Assembly: GCF_025421775.1 (NCBI RefSeq)
Contig: NZ_JAOEFX010000006.1
Span: 62,001-126,000, forward strand
Origin: Paenarthrobacter aurescens
GTDB lineage: Bacteria > Actinomycetota > Actinomycetes > Actinomycetales > Micrococcaceae
Direction: 5' to 3'
Length of the DNA stretch: 64,000 nucleotides
The position numbers and the translations under genes were made by a program. Position 1 is the first letter of the stretch, and every line of letters starts with the position of its first letter. The notes beneath the pieces were generated by a model that worked only from the letters and a program-made list of their open reading frames with translations, had not been told where the DNA came from and did not search any database. Positions 57,291 to 64,000 of this stretch are shown piece after piece.

Positions 57291-59252
57291 CTATCCTCTT
57301 CGTGCGAGTGTCGTGCGGAACGTCGTGGTGGCAGCCCATTGATGAATAAGCCAAACAACAGCTAGGTATGTCGGTGGAGCAAACCAGGAAATCCAGATAT
57401 TTGAGGGGGATACGGCCGCGAAGGACACGGCCATGACGGCGCCAAAGAGCAGGGCAGCACATGCTTCCCAGAGCAGTCGTGGCAGGAGAACGGCGCTCCA
57501 CGCCTTCCCTGCTGTGCGTTGCACGAACCAGCGGCGCCGACGTAACAGCGCAAAAATCCAAGCGGTCACGCTGACGCACATGACGAGGGCAAGGACGGCC
57601 AGGGCAATCGCCGCTGCGCCCAGTTGCGCATTCCGCTGTTTTGACTGGGCGTCGTAGAGTCCCAAATCGGCTATGCGGTCCACTGACAGGACCTCGGAGT
57701 TCAGCTGTCGTTGTTCCAGGAGCGCTTTGGTCCCCTCGGGATCGGTAAACACAATGTTGCCGCGGGTCAGGGCCGCCGCCAGGAAGGAGTCATTGAACTG
57801 GCTGATATCATTCATCGCGATGATGAGTGGACGGTGACTGTTGTCCAGAGTTCCAGCCATTCCCCCTGATACCGTGATCGGGACTTCCCCCGTGTTGCTG
57901 TATAGATGAACGTCCGGCAAGGTCCGCGCCACGGTCCAAAGTTCCAGATTGGGAAGTAGCTGGCGGGTGATCGAGCCGGGAAGGTCTTGGAGGGACTGCA
58001 CAGTGGTAACTGGTTCCCAGGTAGCGCCGCCGGCCCCATTAACGGTGTTCAGGTACTTTTCCCCGGTCAGTACGATGCTGTCGAAACCAAGTTCCTTAAG
58101 GTCATTCCGGGCGATTTCGTCCACAACGTTGACGCTGTCAGAACTCAACGACATCGAGAACATCACTGCATCCCGCTTGGACATTTCCCGGATGAGGCCA
58201 CCGAAAGCTGTGTTTTCGGTATCGCCTAGCCGGTTTGCGACTCGTACCGTGACGCTGTCGCCCATGGATTTCCAGATCGCGCCCTGAGCGGTAGCGGCCG
58301 AAGCATTGCCCACCACTCCAAAGACTGTGGGCAGGATGGCGGCGACAATGACCACTGCGGCTACTTTAAGTAGCTCGCTGATTACCCAGGAACCTCGTTC
58401 GGACGGTCGGCGCGCTGCTATATCTCTCACGGCAGGAAGTGTGACCATTCCCATGAGCAGGGCCACAACGATGGCGAGTGCTGCGACCACGGCCGTGAAA
58501 AATGCGAGGGTGCCAACAAAGAAGTCCAGCCGGCCAAATCCGGTCGTTTGCACCACCGCGATGGAGCCCAGGAAGGTTGCCAGTGCGGGAATGCCCAACG
58601 CTCCGAAGAGCGAGCGAAGGTCACTGAGCACGATGGTCGAAAGGCGCATGCCGGCCAGGATTCTCAACTCTCGGCCGTGAGCACGCAGGACGTACCAGGA
58701 CATGATCGTCGCCCCAAGCAGAAGAATCGCCGCTGACATCGGCACCCACGCTCCGACAGTTAGCAGCGCGTAGGTTAGCAAACCTGCAGACGTTTTTTCT
58801 TTCAGCGAAATATCGGCGCCCAGGTCGCTCCTCACCCATCCTTGAAAGGATACTGCTTTGGTGCTCCCACTATGCAGAGCGTAAACGCCGTTTAATGATG
58901 TAAATCCGAGATTGCTTGAGTCGGTTATTGATCCGCTCATCGTCGGAGAGAACCAATCAATGTCCGTGTCTTGAATCGCACCGGAACCGAATTTGAAGGC
59001 AACACGCTTGTTTAGGAAGTCATCTGGTGCGCTTGCTACACGAGCTATGTCAGTACCCGTGGAGTCAGCGTAATGATTGAGTCTATCAATTATTTCATCG
59101 CGAGATAATTGACTGTTGTCGAAACGTATTGATGCAACGTGTTCAGCGTCTGGCAAACCGTCCAGGTCCGCCGCGGATGCATAGACGCCAGCAACCAATG
59201 CGATTAGTGCTGCGATCGCCACGGCAGCAAAACGGACAAGTATTTTCAGCAT
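57291..59252 (-). CDS. Bacteriocin-associated integral membrane protein (DUF1430 type)
   Basis: A 653-residue membrane protein. An N-terminal membrane segment (about 5-28) and an extracellular stretch precede a first group of membrane segments (about 160-310). A second extracellular domain and three C-terminal segments follow. The size, topology and position between a lactococcin-972-like peptide gene and a small ATPase fit the bacteriocin-associated membrane protein family. It probably forms the permease of the immunity/export transporter. GC content is lower than in flanking genes, a sign of transfer. Confidence 0.87.
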   Translation of the reverse strand: MLKILVRFAAVAIAALIALVAGVYASAADLDGLPDAEHVASIRFDNSQLSRDEIIDRLNHYADSTGTDIARVASAPDDFLNKRVAFKFGSGAIQDTDIDWFSPTMSGSITDSSNLGFTSLNGVYALHSGSTKAVSFQGWVRSDLGADISLKEKTSAGLLTYALLTVGAWVPMSAAILLLGATIMSWYVLRAHGRELRILAGMRLSTIVLSDLRSLFGALGIPALATFLGSIAVVQTTGFGRLDFFVGTLAFFTAVVAALAIVVALLMGMVTLPAVRDIAARRPSERGSWVISELLKVAAVVIVAAILPTVFGVVGNASAATAQGAIWKSMGDSVTVRVANRLGDTENTAFGGLIREMSKRDAVMFSMSLSSDSVNVVDEIARNDLKELGFDSIVLTGEKYLNTVNGAGGATWEPVTTVQSLQDLPGSITRQLLPNLELWTVARTLPDVHLYSNTGEVPITVSGGMAGTLDNSHRPLIIAMNDISQFNDSFLAAALTRGNIVFTDPEGTKALLEQRQLNSEVLSVDRIADLGLYDAQSKQRNAQLGAAAIALAVLALVMCVSVTAWIFALLRRRRWFVQRTAGKAWSAVLLPRLLWEACAALLFGAVMAVSFAAVSPSNIWISWFAPPTYLAVVWLIHQWAATTTFRTTLARRG

Positions 59253-59316
59253 ATTTCCACCCTACGGTCCCGCGCTGCACCGGTTTTCACACCGGTGCAC
59301 CGCGAGTCTTGTTCCG

Positions 59317-59637
59317 CTAGCAAACGCGGTAGTACGCGCGGTTGTTCTGGAAGGCCGTCGTCGGTTGGGAGTTGTTTGCCCAAGTGTTTGCTGCCATCTC
59401 ACCTGATGATGAGTAGCCCCAGTCATTTTGTGTCGACGATGCGTGGCACCGGACTTGATTGAAATAATCGGAGTAAAGATGCACTCCACCACTCACACCG
59501 TAATTCCAGGTGCCGCCCTCGTTGGGATAAACGGTTGAGGCCACGGCTGCTGCGCCACCTGCTGCCGATAATGCAAGAGCGAGGATCCCCCCTGCGACAC
59601 TGCGACGAATATTCTTTGTGCTTCCCCCTGGTTCCAA
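59317..59637 (-). CDS. Lactococcin-972-family bacteriocin
   Basis: About 106 residues from TTG 59637. The frame is open to 59790, but the upstream part has no ribosome site and reads as non-coding. A signal peptide (RRSVAGGILALALSAAGG) is cut near AVAS. The mature peptide starts near NEGGTWNYGVSGGVHLYSDY, the hallmark of the family, and ends NNRAYYRV then Cys. Lactococcin 972 is a secreted bacteriocin that binds lipid II and blocks septum formation. An AGGGGGA 14 bases before ATT 59610 leaves open a rare ATT start. Confidence 0.85.
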   Translation of the reverse strand: MEPGGSTKNIRRSVAGGILALALSAAGGAAAVASTVYPNEGGTWNYGVSGGVHLYSDYFNQVRCHASSTQNDWGYSSSGEMAANTWANNSQPTTAFQNNRAYYRVC

Positions 59638-60125
59638 TTTCCAAAATATCCGCCCACAGATTCCCCTGAGCCATGAAGAGGCAGGGGGAAGTGCGGTGTC
59701 GGATCTCCATTTTTTTAGAACACCGAATGCATCCTCCAATATCTGGATAAACCAGTACCAGTGATTTCCCCCAGCGTCTGGGCTAACCATAAAGGGTGTT
59801 TAGAAATAATGCCAGTCATATGAACTGCCCGCTCACGGGGCGCCCGCTTGCTAGGCCCCTGGGGTGGCTCTGCTGCTCATGTAGTGCCGGTGCTTTCGGT
59901 TAGATATGGAGGGAGAATCAGTGTGTGGGACAACGTCGGCGTTGCCAGAGTTGCCGAAAGCTGCTGGCCTGCGATGCCAGGACGCAGGCGCGGTACTGCT
60001 CGCATGCTTGCAGACAGAAGGCACCGGCGCCGCATCAAGTATCAGAGGTCCCGGATATCGACTCTCATTGAGGTCCGGCTGATCCGTGAAGGGGGGGGAA
60101 GAACTCAGAGGAGCTGGGGCTCTCC
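59638..60125. promoter_or_regulatory. 488-base gene-free region upstream of the bacteriocin
   Basis: No convincing gene. It should hold the bacteriocin promoter (minus strand). A weak short frame follows GGAGG on the minus strand near 59734. A run of eight G lies at 60091-60098. Base composition is more AT-rich near 59700-59820 than in the flanks. Confidence 0.4.
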
Positions 60126-60299
60126 ATGGCCGAAGGGATCCAGCAGTGGCGAAACTGCCCGGGGTGCGGATACCGCTTCCTTCCCGGCGGGAACTACCAC
60201 CGCAAAGACGCTATTTACTGCTCAGCCCGGTGCCGGAAGCGGACCTGGGCGGCCCAGAAGCGTCAGGCGGAAACGTCGCGCGGAGATGCTTCAGCGTGA
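60126..60299 (+). CDS. Zinc-ribbon miniprotein
   Basis: A 57-residue basic protein with two cysteine pairs, CPGCGYRFLP and IYCSARCRKRTWAAQKR, plus a His between them: a treble-clef or zinc-ribbon finger. Similar small proteins occur beside integrated elements in actinobacteria and probably bind DNA or RNA. GAGGAG lies 12 bases before the ATG, farther than usual, so the start may be imprecise. Confidence 0.6.
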   Translation: MAEGIQQWRNCPGCGYRFLPGGNYHRKDAIYCSARCRKRTWAAQKRQAETSRGDASA

Positions 60300-60420
60300 C
60301 ACCAAAGCAGATCACCATGCGGCTGGCAGCTACCCCCTGATCTCTTGGTTTGGGTTCGACCGGGGGCGGTAGAAGAGGACACTGGAGGTCTGGGGGAGCG
60401 CGGTGAAGTAGGTTTGGGCC

Positions 60421-60699
60421 ATGCCAGTTCAGGAACCGGATGAGAAGCTACTCGTGCAGCGAATCATCGATCAGCAGGGACTGGCGATCGAGAGCGTGGC
60501 AAAGGATGCGCTGGAGATGTTCGCTTCGCCGCGGGCAGGATCTCCTGCCTGGCGGGATCGCCAAAGGGCCGAGCGGGCAAAGGATGCCCCGGGTGACCGG
60601 GCTCCCTCACCGATGGTCAAGTCCAGCGGTGCTGCCCTTCATGCCACAGCACCTTCCTTCCGATCCTTGAGCATCAGCACCGTGAGCGGCAGGAAATAG
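60421..60699 (+). CDS. Doubtful small ORF, 92 residues
   Basis: An open frame with a plausible helical N-terminal half (VQEPDEKLLVQRIIDQQG without the first Met-Pro) but no clear ribosome site. It overlaps the end of the convergent MFS gene by 61 bases. It may be a degraded gene or chance. Confidence 0.28.
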   Translation: MPVQEPDEKLLVQRIIDQQGLAIESVAKDALEMFASPRAGSPAWRDRQRAERAKDAPGDRAPSPMVKSSGAALHATAPSFRSLSISTVSGRK

Positions 60700-61835
60700 A
60701 GCGCCGCGACCCCAGTGCCCACCAGCACCGGACCTGTGGCTCCCAGCGCGGACTCCAGCGCGAAGCCGGCCATCCACGACCCCACGGCCGTACCCAGGTT
60801 GAATGCTGAAGTGCTAAGCGCTGAGGCAAGGGTGGGCGCATGCCCGGCATATCCAACTGCCTTCCCGATCAATATCGGATTGGTGGCCATGCCGAAGAGG
60901 CCCAGCAGGAAGATCAGGACCACTGTCACCACGGCGTAGTGGGAGAACAGGAAGAGGGCTCCGAGAACCAGGAATGTCATGCCTGCTGAGATGAACAGGG
61001 CCGGGTACGGGTGGTGTGCCCCGAAGTGGCCACCCAGAGTGGATCCGATGAACGCCCCGACGCCGTACGCCATCAGCACCAGCGGAACCGCGGCTGCGGC
61101 AAGCCCGGTGTTCTCGGTGAGCAGCGGAGAGATGAAGGTGTAGGCGGCCAAGGAAGATCCGCACACAATCGCGCAGCCCGCCAGGACAAGCCAAACCCTC
61201 GAGTCCCGCATACTCGCCAGCTCAGCACGCACCGACGGGGTGGGTCCGGAAACAGGATCCGAGGCAACCAACCGGTACACGGCAACTGCACCCACCAGGG
61301 CCAGGCAAGCGAGTATCCAGAACGGTCCCCGCCAGCCAATCACCTGACCGGCAAACGCCCCAAGGGGAACACCCACCACGTTGGCAAGCATCCCGCCGCC
61401 CAACACCACCCCTAGCGCCCGCGAGGCTGCCGCAGCACCTGCAGCTTTGGCACCCACGACGGCGGCTACCGCCCAGAAAGCGCCTGTCGCCAACGCCGTC
61501 AGGAAACGAGCGCCAAGAATGAGCGTGAAATCGGAGGTGAGCGCCACGATGACGTGACCAACAGAGAACACCACCAGCGCGAGGCTCAGCGTCAGCCGGC
61601 GTGGCAGCTTGAGGGTCAGGATGGACATTGTGGGGGTACCCACGATCATGCCGACAGCAAACACCGTGATCATGAGTCCCGCACTTGCCACGGAGGTGCC
61701 TAGGTCACTGGCGATCTCCGGCAGTATCCCCGCAACAATGAACTCGGTGGTTCCCATCAGGAACACTCCGGCTGCCAGGACGTAGGTCACCAACGGCAGA
61801 CGCCGGGTCTTGGCGGTGGGAAAGGTTGTGGTCAT
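60639..61835 (-). CDS. MFS drug/sugar efflux transporter (DHA1 type)
   Basis: A 398-residue transporter with 12 membrane segments. GTTEFIVAGILPEIASDLG near the N-terminus (core TEFIVAGILPEIA) and the loop GTPTMSILTLKLPRR are typical of the AraJ/Cmx-like DHA1 exporters. It probably expels a small toxic compound by proton antiport. The substrate is unknown. The ribosome site is weak. Confidence 0.9.
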   Translation of the reverse strand: MTTTFPTAKTRRLPLVTYVLAAGVFLMGTTEFIVAGILPEIASDLGTSVASAGLMITVFAVGMIVGTPTMSILTLKLPRRLTLSLALVVFSVGHVIVALTSDFTLILGARFLTALATGAFWAVAAVVGAKAAGAAAASRALGVVLGGGMLANVVGVPLGAFAGQVIGWRGPFWILACLALVGAVAVYRLVASDPVSGPTPSVRAELASMRDSRVWLVLAGCAIVCGSSLAAYTFISPLLTENTGLAAAAVPLVLMAYGVGAFIGSTLGGHFGAHHPYPALFISAGMTFLVLGALFLFSHYAVVTVVLIFLLGLFGMATNPILIGKAVGYAGHAPTLASALSTSAFNLGTAVGSWMAGFALESALGATGPVLVGTGVAALYFLPLTVLMLKDRKEGAVA

Positions 61836-61980
61836 GGATCCAGAACATCAGGTTCACGGCGGGGGTGGGAGTCCCGCTTGAGGGAGGTCCTCCGAGGGAC
61901 TCCCTTGCTGCGCAAAGGCTATGGGGCTTCCCTGTGATCGCTGACCTTATATTGTCAGTGCCTGCTGCCAGAGTAAGGGA

Positions 61981-63390
61981 ATGGAACGAATTGGGAAGAG
62001 GCATACGGGCGCCGCAGTGGCGCTCGGGCGCGCTCCCGTAGTTGTGGATTCCGTTCAGCCAGGCAGGGGTACAGCCAGCACCGTTTGTGGGGACCTGATC
62101 GAGCAGTTGCGGGCCCTGGAGGAGATGAAGTCGGCGATCACCGCTTTGCAGGCGCGGGTTGCTGTGGCTTTTGATCTGGCTCAACGTCAGGAGCAGGCCG
62201 AGGCAGGGGTCCCTTCCTCGGAGCGCGGCCAGGGCGTGGGAGCCCAAGTGGCGCTGGCAAGGAGGGAATCACCGAACCGTGGCTCCCGGTTGCTTGGTTT
62301 GGCGAAGGCCCTCGTGATCGAGATGCCGCACACCTTGGCGGCGCTGCAGTCCGGGCAGCTGAATGAGTGGCGTGCCACGCTGCTGGTGAAAGAAACCGCA
62401 TGCCTGTCTGTTGAGGACCGTGCCGCTGTCGACAAGGAGCTCGCCCCCGACACAGGGACCTTTGTCGGGAAGGGCGACAAAGCGATCGTGGCCGCGGCGA
62501 AAGCTGCCGCATATCGGAGGGATCCCCGGTCAGTGGCCGGGCGTGCCAGCCGCGCTGCAACCGAGAGGACAGTGAGCCTGCGTCCGGCGCCGGACACCAT
62601 GACCTACCTGACGGCCCTCCTTCCTGTTGCCCAGGGAGTGGCGGTCTATGCGGCGCTGACCCGGGCCGCTGATTCAGCCCGTTCCAGCGGCGATGGCCGG
62701 AACCGCGGTCAAGCCATGGCCGATACCCTCGTCGAACGCATCACCGGTACCCCGGGCGGGATTTCCGGGATCAACCTGGACCTCGTTATGACGGACCGCA
62801 CCCTGTTCCAAGGTGACAGTGAACCAGCCCGGCTCAAGGGCTATGGAATCGTCCCCGCTGAATGGGGAAGGGAACTGCTCGGATCGGGGCAAGTCGCAAC
62901 CCTGGCGCAAGCCGCCACCTCAGGACAAACCGCAGCCCTGGGACAGCCAGGTGCGAACGCAGCTTCCGGAACAGGGCAAACCGGTCAAGATCATGCGGCA
63001 GTGCCGAAGACAGAGCTAACTGTTTGGCTTCGCCGGCTCTACACCGCGCCGGCCACGGGAGAACTCCTTGCCGCCGACTCCAAGGCCCGGGTCTTCGCTG
63101 GTGGGCTCCGGCGCTTCATCGAAACCCGCGACGACACCTGCCGGACCCCGTATTGCGACGCGCCCATCCGGCATATTGACCATGTGGTTCCGTGGCGTTC
63201 CGGAGGACAAACAAACCTCGCTAATGGCGCAGGACTATGCGAAGCATGTAACCACACGAAGGAAAACCCCGGGTGGGGCACCCGTGCTGTGCGTGCCGAC
63301 GTGCACACCTTGGAAATCCGCACGCCCACTGGGCATACTTACCAATCGAAAGCGCCAAGCCTGCCCGGGCATCAGCCTTCCAGAACGTAG
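61981..63390 (+). CDS. DUF222/HNH endonuclease-domain protein
   Basis: A 469-residue protein of the actinobacterial 13E12-repeat type. The N-terminal two thirds form DUF222. The C-terminal HNH domain reads [19 protein letters not shown], then [15 protein letters not shown], giving zinc cysteines and the catalytic His (DHVVPW). Many copies occur in related genomes; the role is unknown. A Gln/Ala/Gly-rich low-complexity stretch (about residues 300-345) precedes the HNH domain. Confidence 0.88.
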   Translation: MERIGKRHTGAAVALGRAPVVVDSVQPGRGTASTVCGDLIEQLRALEEMKSAITALQARVAVAFDLAQRQEQAEAGVPSSERGQGVGAQVALARRESPNRGSRLLGLAKALVIEMPHTLAALQSGQLNEWRATLLVKETACLSVEDRAAVDKELAPDTGTFVGKGDKAIVAAAKAAAYRRDPRSVAGRASRAATERTVSLRPAPDTMTYLTALLPVAQGVAVYAALTRAADSARSSGDGRNRGQAMADTLVERITGTPGGISGINLDLVMTDRTLFQGDSEPARLKGYGIVPAEWGRELLGSGQVATLAQAATSGQTAALGQPGANAASGTGQTGQDHAAVPKTELTVWLRRLYTAPATGELLAADSKARVFAGGLRRFIETRDDTCRTPYCDAPIRHIDHVVPWRSGGQTNLANGAGLCEACNHTKENPGWGTRAVRADVHTLEIRTPTGHTYQSKAPSLPGHQPSRT

Positions 63391-63424
63391 AAACCCCGGA
63401 CACGTTGAAAGCCCGTTCAGCGCC

Positions 63425-63931
63425 TTAGTCTTCGAAGTCTCCGGCGTCCCTGCGGAAGGTGCCCAGGACGCGGATGAGGTGATCGACGTCGTCGGGCCCG
63501 AAACCTGACTTGCCGAAAACCTCGGTGTTGAGTGCCGCCGTCGCCTTCTTCGCGAGGGTGCGGCCCTCGGCTGTGAGCTCGATCAGGGTGGTGCGTCCGT
63601 CTGTTGGATGCGGGGAACGCGCCACCAGGGCGGCTTTTTCCAGGCGGTCGACGGCGTTGGTCACCGAGGTGGGATGCACCTGCAGGAGCGCGCTGGCTTT
63701 GTTCATGGGCAGCGCGCCGCTGCGGGCGAAACTCAGCAGCGCCAGCAGTTCGTAGCGTGCAAAGGTCAGCCCGAACGGTTTGAGCACCGTTTCGATGCGC
63801 GCCAGCAGGATCTGCTGGGTGCGCATAATCGCTGTAATGGCAGCCATGGGCGCGGCAACGTCGCCCCAGCCATGCCGTTCCCAGTTGCGCTGGGCGTCGG
63901 CGATGGGGTCGCGGGGGAGCGGGGTGCCCAT
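63425..63931 (-). CDS. MarR-family transcriptional regulator
   Basis: A 168-residue winged-helix regulator. The N-terminal dimerisation helices are followed by LTFARYELLALLSFARSGAL, the recognition helix region ASALLQVHPTSVTNAVDRLEKAALV (core HPTSVTNAVDRLE) and the wing RSPHPTDGRTTLIELT. The ATG has AAGGAGG 5 bases upstream. Its target may lie beyond the window end, to its right. Confidence 0.9.
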   Translation of the reverse strand: MGTPLPRDPIADAQRNWERHGWGDVAAPMAAITAIMRTQQILLARIETVLKPFGLTFARYELLALLSFARSGALPMNKASALLQVHPTSVTNAVDRLEKAALVARSPHPTDGRTTLIELTAEGRTLAKKATAALNTEVFGKSGFGPDDVDHLIRVLGTFRRDAGDFED

Positions 63932-64000
63932 GGGCCTCCTTCGTTTGCTTGGTTGGTCGAGTGTTCGGTTGGCTAGTCTTTCAGATTCGGGAACTCTTCC

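Noticed and set aside
59423..59710. A 95-codon minus-strand frame overlapping the bacteriocin gene
   Set aside because: It lies in another frame of the same strand; the lactococcin 972 motif is in the bacteriocin frame.
59848..60372. A 174-codon frame upstream of and across the zinc-ribbon gene
   Set aside because: Arg/Gly/Ser-rich, lacks a ribosome site, and overlaps the more convincing cysteine-patterned frame.

Overview
The window is high-GC actinobacterial chromosome, most likely from the Arthrobacter/Paenarthrobacter group (Micrococcaceae). The choline oxidase (707-2287) and the dimethylglycine oxidase (33288-35780) closely match, from memory, the characterised Arthrobacter globiformis enzymes. 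The rest of the gene content fits the same group: IclR, LacI and GntR/FCD regulators, a DUF222 HNH protein and a sugar importer without its own ATPase. No rRNA, tRNA, CRISPR array or intact insertion sequence was seen.

Layout. 1-2.3 kb: end of a choline-to-glycine-betaine operon (betB', codA). 2.3-7.5 kb: an XRE regulator, then a sugar ABC importer with its LacI regulator and a likely operator. 7.5-13.3 kb: a conserved hypothetical protein, exonuclease III, and a two-component system divergent from an exported HbpS-like haem-binding protein, followed by an ankyrin lipoprotein. 13.3-17.5 kb: a thiolase and CoA-transferase operon with a divergent IclR regulator, then an acetyltransferase. 17.6-21.1 kb: a five-gene operon for a 58-residue exported peptide, a lipoprotein, a peptidoglycan-binding membrane protein and a MacB-like ABC transporter. 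This is the best candidate for an undescribed system. 21.3-22 kb: a fasciclin lipoprotein.

22.1-42.8 kb is a methyl-group catabolism island. It holds a BCCT transporter, an IclR regulator, an eight-gene minus-strand series (purU, dimethylglycine oxidase, methenyl-THF cyclohydrolase, folD, a formate-dehydrogenase-like molybdoenzyme, formaldehyde dehydrogenase, moeA, fdhD), a GntR regulator, pdxS, a LysR regulator and a Rieske glycine betaine monooxygenase with its reductase. With codA and betB, the genes describe choline -> betaine -> dimethylglycine -> sarcosine. Methyl groups leave as formaldehyde or methylene-THF and end as formate and CO2. Sarcosine oxidase is not in the window. A TGATATATYA palindrome stands before the transporter, between purU and gntR, and before pdxS, which suggests a shared GntR regulon.

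42.8-55.4 kb: a glycogen-debranching-type glycosidase, a photolyase, a four-gene valine catabolism operon (mmsA, a 3-hydroxyisobutyryl-CoA hydrolase, mmsB, an enoyl-CoA hydratase), several small proteins, a TenA-family protein, a universal stress protein and an MmyB-like regulator. 55.5-60.3 kb is accessory DNA: a frameshifted helicase remnant, a complete lactococcin-972-type bacteriocin locus and a zinc-ribbon miniprotein. 60.6-64 kb: an MFS exporter, a DUF222/HNH protein and a MarR regulator.

Family names and residue comparisons come from reading the sequence and from recalled family knowledge; no database search was run.
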